64,000 nt of DNA, taken from assembly GCA_963402885.1 (NCBI GenBank), contig OY727095.1, positions 6,639,001-6,703,000 of the forward strand, in the 5' to 3' direction. The position numbers were made by a program, and so were the translations under genes. Under the pieces are notes generated by a model that was given only the letters and a program-made list of their open reading frames with translations, was not told the origin of the DNA and ran no database searches. The DNA is from Antedon bifida. Its lineage: Eukaryota; Echinodermata; Crinoidea; Comatulida; Antedonidae. Below, piece by piece: positions 36,901 to 51,900 of this stretch. Position 1 is the first letter of the stretch; every line of letters starts with the position of its first letter.

Positions 36901-39900
36901 CAATACGTCTACAAAAACATGACTTTTGTACTCGAGAGCAAACGAATGCTCCATTTTACAAAGCTTTACTCCAGAAGAAAAGTTTGAGGTGCTGGCGAAT
37001 GGAGAGAATATAGTTCGGGGCGCCGTCCGACATACTACTTATTCTGGACAGAATGAAGTAGTGCCAGACGGCGCCCCGTAATATAAAGACTCTCGATATT
37101 AAATAACGTTTGAAAACTTACAATGATACATATATGCGTTGCGTAGGTCTGATATTTGTCACTAGTATTGTCAAGTAGGTCGTTGTCCCATTCTGCAAGT
37201 TCTGCTGATCTATTGACCTCAATGACACGTATCTGACCTCTGAACCGTCTTGATGCTAATCAACAAAATACAAATTTCATTTCATTTGGATTTAATGAAA
37301 AATTTAAATGTTCCTAAGTCGAAAGCTTCAAAATATTAGTACATTAGGAACACTCAACTTACTTAAGCATTCCCCATTAGAACGAATAAAGGTAGGTTCA
37401 CATTCACAACGATAGCTTCCAGGTGTGTTTGTACAAACTTCATTTTCATTGCTGCATATTGAAGATGAATACAAGCACTCGTTCACATCTAAAACGAATA
37501 CATTATTATTAATATAAATAAACAGTAATACTTATGAATATACTCATACAATAGCTGTATTCAACCAATTTTGAATAGTCAAGTTTTTAGTGAAATGAAA
37601 TAGCAGTCCTAGAATTTCTCTCTCAAACATGGCAAAGGTTCCCGCCATTACCTTGGCAGACTTGTTCGATGCGAGTGTAGCCTGAATCACAATCACAGGC
37701 ATATTTTCCAGGCAGATTTATACAAACTTCGTTACCGTCAGCACATACAGAATCATTGTTACACTCATTTATATCTAATTGAAAAAAAGAGCATTAACAT
37801 AATTCAATATATTTACTTTTAAAAAGAAATTCATTCAAAGATTCTCTTGATGATTTGAGCGAGTGATTTGCCGGTCGAGTGGTTTAAGACAGTTCTGACG
37901 GTAGAACGAGTCTTCTCGGATAAGGACTATAAACCGTAGGTCTAGTGTCCATATCTAGCTCATGTGCACTTTAAAGAACCTAGTACTTCTCTCAAGACGA
38001 GTAGGGGGTTACCTCGGTGTACTAGTACATCACAGCCACTTTCACACTGATCATGACTGGGCTCATTGTGCAATTTGAACTTTATCGTTTTAGAGGTGTT
38101 TACCACCTGTTGGTCCCATCCTTCACTAATGTGAGAAGTTGAATAAAAAATGATGTTTTCTCACCTTCACAAATCTGATTACTATTATAACTGTAGCCAG
38201 ATTCACATTGGCATGCATATCCTCCTGCTGTGTTTGAACACAGTTCGTTTACACCAGTGCAATCATGGGTGTCTGTCTCGCATTCATCAACATCTGTAAG
38301 AAATATCATTGTCTATCAATACATTTTACTGAATACTAAATACATATGTTAGTGGATGGGCAGGGTTAATGGCGTAAAAATGAATTTTGTATTCATAATT
38401 CTCAAAATTATATACTTACCAATACAAGAATCATCGAAAAGCTGATATCCATCAACGCATGTATTACAAGTGTAAGTACTGTTTTCAATGTACACACAGT
38501 TGACAAAGAATCTCTCAGAACAGTCGTCTGTCTTCGTCTCACAGGGATCAACTATTACAAAAACAGATTCATTGTTTAGTGGAGAACTTTGTTGAAACAA
38601 GGCAATCTAACAACAGGATGTTGAGCTCCGGAGATGAAAGTGTTTATCTGTGGCTGCGACGCAATCCGTTTAACAGACACCGCGCGTCACAGAGAATATG
38701 TACATGGTCCAAAACTAATGGTATTTGTCGCAGCCAAACATAAATTTGAAAACTTCATCCGTGTAACGATTCTGGCAGTTTCCCCCTTAAAGCACCCTAC
38801 TACAAAGTACTGTTACGAGTTTATATCTTCACGAGTTCAGTATCCTGTTGTTAGATTTCTTTGGTTGAAATAAGGTTTATTTGTTTATTACATGGTTGCA
38901 AAACTGAAAACTTACCTGGAAGTTGTGAGGCTGTATCTGCTACATCAACTCTGTTATATGGCTCTACAAAGTCTTTATTTCTACCCGTCAAGTTGTCCAA
39001 GAAAACTCTCAACAGCTTCTCCTCACTAATATCTGAACCTTCACGGAACTTCACAGCAAACGATGCCTCAATTCCTCCTGACGTGTTGGAAAAGCTTGTA
39101 GCAACCACCTCCAAAAAACTATTAGACAACTCGGATTTGTTAAAGTGCGCATTCATCTATAAAACAAAACATTTGGTATAGTTAATTGAAAAAAAACCCC
39201 TTCAAAATGAAAGCACACGGGGTCTTATACTAGGGAAGAGTCACTCTTCATTGCTTGTACTAACTGCCACAATCAATGTAAAAGACATTCTATAAAGCTC
39301 TGTCTACACTATCGACTAGTTTCACAAAAAAAGTATGATGTTTCCAAATATGGTAATGATATACACAAATACGGTCAATATATGGGCACACCACATTTTG
39401 TTGTCACATAAAGTTTGATAGTGTAGACATTGTATAAAAAACGTACCTGGTTTTGTATTTCATCAGAGTCTTGTTCAAAGTCAAAGAGATGAAAGAAAGT
39501 ATCAACTTTCCAACCAAGTAAATCGGTAAACACAACTCTCAACATAACAGTCTCAACCGCTAAAAGAAAAAAAAAACCCAAAATGATCGGTTTTCAAGGT
39601 CTAAATACTGCTGTGGGTTGTCATGACTTCATTAGTGTCTGAACACCTCCTTTACAGCTCCTACAATATTTCATTTTTTACTACAAATGGTACCTCATTG
39701 GAAAATAAAATCTGTAAATATTTGTAGGAAATGTGTTTGTTTGTGTGTTTCACAGTATTTTCCTTACCTATACATGTTCCTAGTTCCTGAAATGAATCGT
39801 AATCACAGGGACATGTATACGATCCTTGTTGGTTCATACATTGCCGGTTTTCATTCTCTGCACAAGGATCTTGATCACATTCATTTATATCTAGAAAAAT

Positions 39901-42900
39901 CAACAAAATTGGCGTATTTGTCGTTTTAAAAATGCTTTAGTATTATTCATCTTGTGCAGGATTCGCGTTGTACCCTAAAGATAGCAAACACTGCCTCTAC
40001 TATCCTGACCCATTCTCTCTCTTTCTTAATAATCCTGATTATGAGCATGAAAGACTAAGTAAGTCAGAGCAGAAAGTTACCTTGGCATGCGACTCCATCA
40101 CCTGTATAACTAGGGTTACAAGTACACACAAATGAACCAATAGTGTTGTTGCAACTGGCAGTAGTGGCACAGTTGTTCAAGTTATACAAACATTCATCAT
40201 AATCTAGTAGAAAACATTCATGTATGGTTTTATAAACTAATTGTAGCAATCAATTAAATATAAAGTTGATCTTGTATTACATGTATTATTTGCATAGGTG
40301 TTCAGTAAGAAATTTATTTCCAACGTTAGTTAATCATTCAAAAGTCTAAATACCTTGACATGTTCCAGTCCGTCCGTTTCCACCGTCAATGCTAACATAC
40401 CCAGTATTACAGGTACAAATAAATGAACCATCTGTATTTAAGCAAGATGCGTTTTCATCGCAGTTGTTAGAAACATCTTCACACTCGTTTACATCTAAAA
40501 TAGAAACAGTGTTAAAGGTGAATTCTATCTAGCGAGTATAAACATCTTATTGGGCATCTTATAACCAAGGTGCATTACTGTCAAATCAGGACTTCTAAAA
40601 CTATACAATAAACTACACAACATGTCTAGGCCTACACAAATACTTGGAGAATGGATTTGAATATGTCGTGAGAGGATTTGACGCCAGGACCAAGGGATTG
40701 GTAGACGAGCATCCAAACCACTCCACTCTACGCTCAGGCGAAAAATGGCAAAAAGGCTTCCTACTTCCTAGTAGTTTTATGTGGTTAATTTATCAGTCAG
40801 TCAGTTATTAGTCTATTGTTTTGACAACTCTCTACCATGACCACAGTGTTGATTTTGCCATTTTTTTCCTAACTGTATATAACACATGTTTTAAATCTTT
40901 ATCATAAATCTTGACAATACTATAGATGGTTATTACTCTTACCTATACATAACTGTCCACTTGATCTAAATCCACTGAGACATGCACAGTTGTAGGAACC
41001 ACCTGTGTTTGTACATTCTGAATTAGCTGGGCAGCTGTTCACAAGGCATTCATCAATATCTAAAAAAACAAAAGTTATGCATTGTCATCCTAAACCGTAT
41101 TTGTAAAAAGATGGCCATGGTACAAGATGAATACATGCATTTTCAATTAATGAGAAATTATGTAAATTAGTTCATAATATAATTCAAATAATTCAATTGT
41201 GTGCTTTTAATTGGACAGATTATTTGAGTATTATTCCAATATGAATAATAAACTTTTGTTGCATTTCATAAAGTATTCTCTTACCAGTACATGTACGAAG
41301 ATCATTATCTAACGTGAACCCGTCAGCACAGGAACAATTATAACCCCCTATAGTGTTGTGGCAGATACCATTATCCATATCACACAAATTAAGGCTGACA
41401 TTAGTGCATTCATTGACATCTGTAAAAAAAAACATTTTATATAATTTAATTAGCTTACTAAAGTGCTGATTCAGACATTGGAAATAGGATCCTGAAAATG
41501 ATGATGAACTTAATCACCTAATGTTCTATTTTATGGTTATCCGCACTTCGCGGGTACCATTGTGATTGCCAGGATAAAAAATATTATTCTTCATTCCTTC
41601 CGCCATTTTTGTTCGGAAGGTTTCTCTAAAAGTTTTACACTCTGTGAATTTGTTCACAACTTTGTTTTTAAGACATCAGAGCCGCGCAGCGCAAGTTACG
41701 TGTGATTGGTCATAAACAAATAAACAAGAAATGACAGCAGAGATGTTGAAAATTATTTTGGGAATATGTCAATTTTACAGCAAAGATCTCTCTATTTTGT
41801 ACCTGTACATGTCGTGTTATCTTCAATTTCCATTGCAAAACCAATGAAGCAAACACAGTGTGGTTGTTCATTGAAGAAACAGTCAGCATTTGTACAGGAA
41901 TCTGCCACACAACTTGAAACAGCTGATAAAATAATGAATTTTCAAATTAATAAAAACATTTATGGATATTTCGTTCATTTAACGTTAGGAAAATTTCCCA
42001 ACATTTAAAGTTGAAAGTATTGACAATTTTGTCTTCTTCCTTACACAGTGTATCTCTTGCAATAGCATGAAATCCTTTCTATTTTTAAACAGCACGTATG
42101 AGGCCCTCATATAAACATATAACAACAAATATGAAAAAACAAAGAACTATACAAAAATATACATTTCGGTGTCAAATACTTTCTTAGAACAGACTTAAAA
42201 TAATTCCTATTTATGCCCGTTTATGCATTACGTCATTCATACATATTAATCAAGCATAACAGATGTAAACAGCGCCATCATATTTAATTATTACTTTATT
42301 ATTTTTTTTAAACAAATTTAAAACTTACCATTACAAGTAGTTTGATCAGCTTCAATTTCAAAGCCGTCATAACAGCTACAATTGTATGACCCTACATCGT
42401 TTTCACAGGTTTGTTGGCAGTTAGATGTTTGTAGCTCACATTCATCAATATCTAGAAAAGTTTAAAACAAAATTTGTAAATAAATTAGACAGCTTTCGTA
42501 CGGTCCTAAACCGAAAGCTTGCAAATGATTACCATTATACTGCTATAAACCAAAGTTCTTTTTATCCAAAGTAGCCACTTGAATCACTGATAATGTTGGT
42601 AATGATAAGATAATGACGTCACTAGACTTGCCTCAAGTCTGTATTAGTTGTCTTTTTTTTATTTATTTGATCTTATTTCGATTTTTTTCTGAAAATCCAA
42701 GCTAAGGTCCTATACGTATGAAACGCCATATGTGCCAAAATATTTATATTTTTACTAATATTAAGACAAAACTCCGTCTGGAACCCAGACTATGACGTCA
42801 ACTAGACACTACTTTACTATGCACCTTTGCAGATGGATTCATCCATCCTAAATCCGTCTTGACACGTGCATGCAAATGAACCAATTGTGTTCATACAATC

Positions 42901-45900
42901 AGTGTTCTCATTGCACAATGACTGAGAACATTCATCAACATCTGGAAAAAAAAAACCAAAAAATACACAGCATGGAGTTAATTACAATCGCTTCTGTTAT
43001 TTGTTTTGGATTTGAAAATACAAGTTATTTCCAGTTTTCACCATAATTGAGAACATGCTAAGTTTCACTGTCTGATCAAAATCTATGATCTGCTCCATAT
43101 TTTACAGTCTAATATAAAGTTATTGAATGAGCATCTATAAATATTACCGTTGCATTGTGAGCCATCTCCGCTGTAGCCATTATCACAAGTACAGACAAAG
43201 GAACCCACGGTGTTGTTACATTGTGCGTTGACGTCACAGTTGTCAATATCCAGATCACATTCATCAACGTCTGCAGTAGAAAAATATATAGTTGTGTATA
43301 CTACTACAAAATGATTTTGTACCTTAATTGTTTTAACTTGAGGATGATGTAAACTTTACTCATTTGCTATGACATTTTCCATTTTAACAGATTCTTCTTA
43401 TGGTACAGTGAGGTTAATGCGAAAAGGACTTGTTTACTGATACAACATACTGTTGAGTGTTTCTATTGGTGTACATCATACATACCAAGGCAAAATTTGC
43501 CATTAGGGTGAAGACTGAAACCAGAACGGCAAGCACACGTGTAACTACCAAGCGTGTTGGTACACAACTCCTCATGATCACAGAACGGTTGATTGTCATT
43601 GTCCATCATTGAGGCACATTCATCATAATCTGAATAACAAAAATGTAATGCTTCAATGATTTTAGATTAATCATCATTCAAGATTGATTATAAAATGTGT
43701 TCACAGTTTAATGTTCTCCTTGCTCCATTCCAACTTCTTTTAAAAAAATACCGTCTTAAGCCATTCAGTAGTGATATTAGTAAGTTACTGTTTCTTTTAC
43801 TGTTGTGCAGAAGTCCTAACAATCAATTTTGAAATTGAAATAGCCAGCAATTCACATCAGAAAATAGTAATACATTTTAATGATTCAACTTAGTGTTGTG
43901 TTAATTAATGTGTCCTCACCATAGCATTTAAATCCATCTCCAATAAGTCCCGAGGGACAACTCCCGCAGGTGTTGCCGACTTCTGGTGCTAAGTTATCTT
44001 TACATGTGACCCCAGGGTGACATGGGTCATCACTACAAGCATCAAAGTCATCAGAGCAGTCCGCACCAGACCATGCTGGTGTACAGATGCAGTCGACAAG
44101 CTGCAAGAAAACAGAAATAAAATGTACACTACGCATTGTCTAAAATAATAGTGGATTGGTTTTTTTTTTACTTAGGAAAACATCCACGAATAACCATAAG
44201 CGAGTTCATTTACTAAGCGAATTCAATCATGTTAATAACAGGACAGTCAAAAGATGCCCTACATGAGAAAAAGTCTGGAAAAAGACAGGATTTGACACTT
44301 TTGTTTCACTATTGTTTTTAGTTATTTTGTAAGCCTATTTTAAACTCACAGCAAACATATTGTTAACAATATCGTATCCATCTAACAGTGCATCATACTT
44401 GCATTCCCCATTCACACATGCACAAAGACGAACTTCTAGGAAAACACTAGAAGATAACACTCCATCAGATACAACTATCTCCAACATAATAACTTCTGTA
44501 TTCATTGGTGTCCAAGTAAAGATTCCATCTGAAACACAAACAGTTAATTATTGTCATTACACATTTTTATTACTAAATATCTAAGTTTGTTCTTAACAAT
44601 GTGATCTAATAATACCTGCATCAATGGAAGCACCCGCTACTGAACTTCTTAAAGAGTACGACAATGAAGACTGTACACTAGCAGGATTTGCGACAATAGC
44701 AAGAACAACTGGTTCTCCGACTTTTGCAAATATCTGCATCGTTCCATTCAGTACTGGGGTCGGACTCATGTCTATTATGCCAGTTATATTTGGTGGGAAC
44801 AGGCCTAAAAGAAAGTATGCGAGTTGGTAAGTAGAATTATTAATTTACTTAGTAAATATCCGTCACTTAAGCTCTGTCTACACTATCAAACTAGTTTGAC
44901 AAAAAAGTGATATGCGCCCAAATATGGTAGTGATATGACGTCATCGTGTCCATATATTGTGCACATTACATTTTTTGTCACATAAAGTTTGATGGTGTAG
45001 CTTTAATAAAAAAAAATAATAGCTTTAGATATGAGAATGTTATGGATAAGGTGTTTACATCTAGTAAAATGATGAATACGACCACTAACAAATCTAAAAA
45101 CTCAGTTTACCTAAATTATATTCATCGTCATGGAATATATCATTTACTTGTTTTGTGTTCACACCGACAGCTAAGTTTTCAGTCACCAACGCATCATAAA
45201 GACACTCCTTACTGTTACCACATGCTTCTTGAACATCAAGTAGGAAGTCCGTCTGAACCTCGTTGAGAAGCTCATCAGTAAAGGCTGGTACAAAAGATAG
45301 GTTGTTGATGCTTTCGTAATTGTTATCAGCAGTGTAGACAAAGAGAGACTCATCGGCAGATATCCTCCCTGAATAAAAAAAAACCACAAAATAATAATAC
45401 AATATTTGATTTACATATTTGTAGGGCTAAGTTGTTAAAGTCTTAAGAAAAGTTAGAAGCAATATTCCAGTTATATGCTACTTACAACTGTTACCAACAT
45501 CAAACAGTTGACGTTCCGTAAGATTCCTCTTAGTTGGATCAATACAAGTTTCATTTCGGAAACAAACATCGTCACTGATATCATCATTCCATATTCCTGA
45601 TATAAAATAGAATAATCTGAATTCACGAATAAATAACATTTTTTCCTAAGAAAGGATTGTTTGTATAGACAAAATGCTTTGCCAATTAGGAAACAGAAGA
45701 CTAAAGCATTCAGTCAAATATCAACACTTGTTTAATTATGTTTGACCTCCATTAGGAAAGGTCAGACACAATGAACAAATCTTATTGTTGTCTTTGTTTT
45801 ATTCAAAGTAATTTACCAAACAGTCCTTTGGTGCGGCCAATGTAAATTTGAGGATATTGAAGTACTACATCCAGAATCTGCTCAGAGACTGCAACTCCAA

Positions 45901-48900
45901 AGTTGATTCCAGAATCCCAAGAAACAAAGACCCGATCACTACCACTGGTAAAGTTGTCCATACTTAAGAAAATTGAAAGTGTTGGGTCATTTGTACTGCT
46001 GTATTGACCTACAAATAGAAAGCAAGATACATATACAAATTGTTTACATGGCGAATAACCTGTTCCCCAAAACTGACTTGAAAACCGGAAATTCTTCAAA
46101 CTCTCCAATGGTCCCAGAATTGTTTTATGTTTGAGGAGATAGAATATCCTTGTTGAAATTAAAACAAACAATTAACTTACCTTCCTTCAAGTCATCTACT
46201 CTAATTTCTTCTGTACCATTTATCAAGATATCAAATCCTGTTCCATTCTTCCACATTGTAAACTCAACCTTTTAAATGCCAAACAAAAATATATTATTTT
46301 GAATAGGATTTCTTATAAGATTATTGTAGAAATAAAGCAGTACTTGGTTTGATAGTCAAATAGTAGTCATTCATTTATAGATGTACTGTTTTTTAGTGTC
46401 CTCTTAATTTGGAAAATCGATTTCGAACTATTAACCAAATCCTAATGTGTGATACTGTATTTCGTACATATTATGTTTAATACCATTTATTATCTTTTTG
46501 GCAAAACCACTGCTTAATTTACAAATGAATGTTTTGGTCAAACATAGTAATAGTACCTACCACTGTTTCTGTGTCTGTAGAATGCTTAGCAGCAAAGGCT
46601 GAGAATATTGTTGCCTTGAGAGGACCGTTGAGTGGGTCAGACATTCGGCCTAACAAACTGAATTGACCATTGTCTAAGATGGAACACACATATTCTCCTT
46701 TACCATTAAATGTGTAAGTATATCCATCCATAGTTGATAGATGAGGATCACCCCAAAAGAAACCTTAATAAATTGTAGAGAAATTTTAGTATGAGAAGAT
46801 AAATGTTTACATTCTTTATAAATTAAACTTCACACTGCATTGTAAGAGTTGAACAAAGGACATCGTAATGAGAAGAAAACATAATATTAGCACAGCTGCA
46901 GTACCATAATGAAGTAGTAAATATAATATGTTATTGGTATTTATTCCATTAATGTGTTGATGGTATTCAGTGATGTCACGGTACATAGGCTCTATACCAT
47001 AACGTAGCTTCCATACAAGTACTTTTTACTAATGTTACTACATTAGATACATTTCTTGTCTATTAAAACACCTTAATACCATTTATAATATTTTAAACTT
47101 AAGGAGGTTTATAGAACAAACATTTGCACAGAGCTCTACATCCCATAGTGTACTGCTGAATACTTACTTGTTTGTGGTGGCCTATAGGTGTCACATGATG
47201 CAGGAGGCCGCTTTTCATAGTATAAATCACAACGGTTACGGTCATTGGATGCGGTGCAGCATTGATATCGTGCGAAAAGATCACCAACTAAATACAATTA
47301 ATAAATCACAAGTTTTATCTATATCGTTTTTCTATGATTAATAACAATATACAAACTGTCTTTGCATTGTCGTGGACCTGAACACATACAAGTTTAAGTG
47401 TAAAAATACCAATTAATATCATACTTACTAATATAGTCATAATAGTTGTTTATTTTCCCCCATAACCCAAATTGGAACAGTGAGCGTTGAGCAAAACTGC
47501 TTGCTAAGACATCATAATACCCTTTGATAAGTTGGTTGTCTAAGTAACAACAGTTTACTCCAGCGTTGTCAAAATTTGAAGCCGACTGGAAACATGTCAC
47601 TAACGTTTCTGAAAGTATATTTGATGATTTATTATTTTAAAGAATTGATGACGTCTTTTTAAAAGAAAAAAAGTCACCAAAAATGACACTTTTTGGACAC
47701 AATAAAAATGTGTTAAATACTGATGAAGACTGAATAAACTAGTCTGGTCTGCAACCATGTTAACCAAAGGTGAAGTACTATATTTACATTAATTATTGAT
47801 AGGATATATTGACAGAGAGATTCAATTCAGGTCATAGATGCAGGAAAATATCATTTTCTTTGAAAATGTCTGGACACGACGGCATGATTTTAACACTAAC
47901 CTGAAGATTGAAGAACAGTATCAAGGTAGCTTGGATCATAGTTTTTCGATAACAGAAAAAAATCAACATCTGAGCTTCGTCCCTGGCCATAACTAAGCAA
48001 CGAAATTACGGGTGCCCATGTAAAACGCCCGTCCACTATAGCCTGTCTGTAGGTACAAGGACAAGTATTAAGTTCTTCGCGATTCCAGGTGGTCGCAGGT
48101 GGCTCACTGTTATACCAGTCAATACATCTCTGCAGTGGGTTAACTGTGGTGACTGTGTTCAATTCAAGTCTGTATATCCATCGACCATATTCGTTGGTAT
48201 TACCAATAAACTGATCGGGTCGGTATAATTCGTCAACACTGAGTGATGCTGGTTTGATTAATGATGTTGAGTCGGTACCATTTGGATGAACCAATACAGC
48301 ATACCCATTGGCTGCGTTGAAGCCAATAAGAGCATCTGCTGGACTCTCTGTGTTTCCATTCCAAATCATCGCACGGTTTTCAAAATTAAAAAGAATAAAA
48401 CTATATATACCGTCTGTAGCAAGAGTTCCTTGAAATGTGTTGGTCTGGAATATTAAGAAATTTGAGAAACAACAGTAAACAGTTTACCAATCTTGATTTT
48501 GTTCGTACAGAAAATTGTAAATATGTTTTTATGTTGAAAGCAGTTCCGATGAAACATTAGGTTTTAAGGTGTCAATTTTAAAGGCGTTCTACACTAGCTC
48601 AAATTTTGTCTTGAATAATTTCAAACACCAACCTGTTGTACATTGACGTCATAAGGCCTCTGATGTAGATTTGTCCATGTGGCTTGTAATACCCAAGTTG
48701 GTCGAAATTCAACTTCTGTAATACTTTGAGGTGAGTTGTTTATATTGTTAGCTATGATGTCAATCATGCCAGAATCATCTGGATTAGTACTTACAAATTC
48801 CTGGAAGAGTAATAATAGACAATACATTTGAAAATGTCTTCATTCGATTTTCATTCCATTGAGAAATAGCGCCACTCTTGTGCTTTTCATAACAGCATGA

Positions 48901-51900
48901 TTTCAGGAATGTTAGCTTTAGCCCAACGCAGGCCAAGGGGCACACCGAGATAACTCCTACTCTTAAGCTTTGTCTACACTATCAAGCTTTACGAAAGATG
49001 CACTGGGGTTTTTAAGTGCAGTGAAGTTGTTATCCGAGTTGATTTGTTATCTACCACCAGAACTATGGTCAAAGAGAACTTTGGTCGTATTGGTATTGGT
49101 CCTATATACTGATATGTTTGCTTTAGTTTGCAGCTCAACGCAAACATTTCGGCCACTTGACTCGAAACATTAATATATTGTGAAATTTAAGATATTAACA
49201 TGTTTAATTACGTGAAAAAACACGTCTCCATCATCACCCAAGTCACCATCGGCCCAGAATGGAGCTGCAAACTTGAGATTGTTGTCCAGCTTAGGATGAG
49301 CACTGGTATAGGTTATATCTCCAACTTTCTTGAAAAAGAACACGCCGTTCTCTGTGAACTAAAAAAAAACACACAATTCCTGAAGGTCTATTACAAATCT
49401 TAAAATCCATCCAAATCAACACCAATCTCACTTTAGTTTATTTACTGTATCATGTCCTGTCTATGGAAAACCTGCTTGATGATAACTTACATATATCTGT
49501 GGATAGAATTCTGATCCTAAAGGAAACCAATTGGGTGGTTGGAATGTATGAGAAACATAGTCAAGATGTTCCGAGTCGGTGTTCATGTATGAATGATCTT
49601 TACGTAGACTTGAGTCTCCTACTTCTTCTCCATATGGAAAAAGATATGTTTCTGATAATAAAAAATCATATAATAAAAGATAAAATGTGATTTCATGTCA
49701 TTATGTCTTTATGTAATCATATTTAATCTATCCTCATTATGATGCAACAACTCTACCTAATTCTGATAATAGCACCATTATTATGGAAATACCCGATAAT
49801 TATTAATAACACATTAATTTACAATTAAACAATTAAATGAATGTGCTTATTAGGCAATATGCTTAAAAACAATTGTAAGTAAGTTGCAATTATTATATAT
49901 ATTATTATTATTTTGTAGATAAAATAATACCTCGTTGTGACACCGTCTTACCATTTATTGTATTGTAATGTAATATATGTATTCATAGGGAAATAATAAA
50001 TGCTATGCCATACCTAGACAATCGACTGCTGTACAAGAGACAGCAGCACCACTTGGTTCACTATCCAATGTAAAGTCCACTGATGAACTATTGGCTTTCT
50101 CCAAAGCTACACAGACATATGGCACCGAGGAGCAGACAATATCTGAAAAGTCAAGTGCCACGGCCACATTTTCTAATACAAATGTATCCACAGTTGACAT
50201 CAAGCCAATATCTGTCCAATCAGCATCTGTAGTTCCTGGTAACCTGGTTGTGAATAATGTCTCACCGTTCCCATTCTCTGCATCGTTGATGAACACAGCC
50301 AAAGCCCACAGATCAAAACCATTTAAAGTAAGACCGGTACTGTTTGTGGTGACAACAACTGACAAAGTTAATTCTACTGTGCTGTCTTTTTCTTTAATCG
50401 GGTTACCGTCAGTTATTGATAGCGTAGTCTCAGTTATAGTAATCCCTAAAAGAGAAACATTAACATACATTAAACAGTTTGAAATGTGGTAGAACAATGA
50501 TTGTACTTATTTTTAGTATAACATTTTTTTTAACTTACATGTATATTTATTTGATGGAGATTTGATATGTATTATGTACTCACTTAAATCAGGCAGTACC
50601 GTCTGAGTGGTTTGAATAGTAGTAAGTGGATGACTTGCTGTCATTGAAGCTACAGTTGATAATTCTAATAGTACATCTTCTGTTGTTGATTCTGCTGTTG
50701 TTATGGGCGCGGATGTAGACTGTTCAGTAGTTACAGCATCTGTTGTTGATTCTGCTGTTGTTATAGGCGCGGTTGTAGACTGTTCAGTAGTTACAGAATC
50801 TGGTGTTGATTCTACTGTTGTTATAGGCGCGGTTGTAGACTGTTGGGTAGTTACAGCCTCTGTTGCTGATTCTGCGGCTGTTGTTATGGTCGTGGTTGTA
50901 GACTGTTCAGTAGTTAATGCGTCTGTTGTTGAGTCTGCTGTTGTTATGGGCGCGGTTGTAGACTGTTCAGTAGTTACAGCATCTGTTGTTGAATCTGCTG
51001 TTGTTATGGGCGTAGTTGTAGACTCTTCAGTAGTTACAGTTTCTGTTGTTGATTCGGCTGTTGTTAAGGGCGCGGTTGTAGACCCTTCAGTAGTTACAGT
51101 TTCTGTTGTTGATTCGGCTGTTGTTATGGGCGCGGTAGTAGACTGTTCAGTAGCTAAAGCTCCTGTTGTTAATTCTGCTGTTGTTATAGGTGTGGTTGCA
51201 GACTCTCCAGTAGTTACAGCATCTGTTGTTGATTCAGCTGTTGTTATGGGCGCGGTTGTAGACTGTTCAGTAGTTACAGCATCTGTTGTTGATTCTGCTG
51301 TTGTTATGCGCGCGGATGTAGACTGTTCAGTAGTTACAGTTTCTGTTGTTGATTCTGCTGTTGTCATGGGCGTGATTGTAGACTCTTCAGTAGCTACAGT
51401 TTCTGTTTTTGATTCCGATGTTGTTATAGGTGTGGTTGCAGACTGTTCAGTAGTTACAGCCTCTGTTGTTGATTTTGCTGTTGTTATAGGCGCGGTTGTA
51501 GACTGTTCAGTAGTTACAGTTTCTGTTGTTGATTCTGCTGTTGTTATGGGTACAGTTGTTGATTTTTCAGTAGTTACAGCCTCTGTTGTTGATTCTGCTG
51601 TTGTTATGGGCGTGATTGTAGACTCTTCAGTAGCTACAGTTTCTGTTGTTGATTTTGCTGTTGTTATAGGCGCGGTTGTAGACTGTTCAGTAGTTACAGT
51701 TTCTGTTGTTGATTCTTCTGTCGTTATGACTACAGTTGTTGATACTTCGGTAGTTACAGCCTCTGTTGTTGATTCTGCTGTTGTTATAGGCGCGGTTGTA
51801 GACTGTTCAGTAGTTACAGTTTCTGTTGTTGATTCGGCTGTTGTTATGGGCGCGGTTGTAGACGCTTCAGTAGTTACAGTTTCTGTTGTTGATTCTGCTG

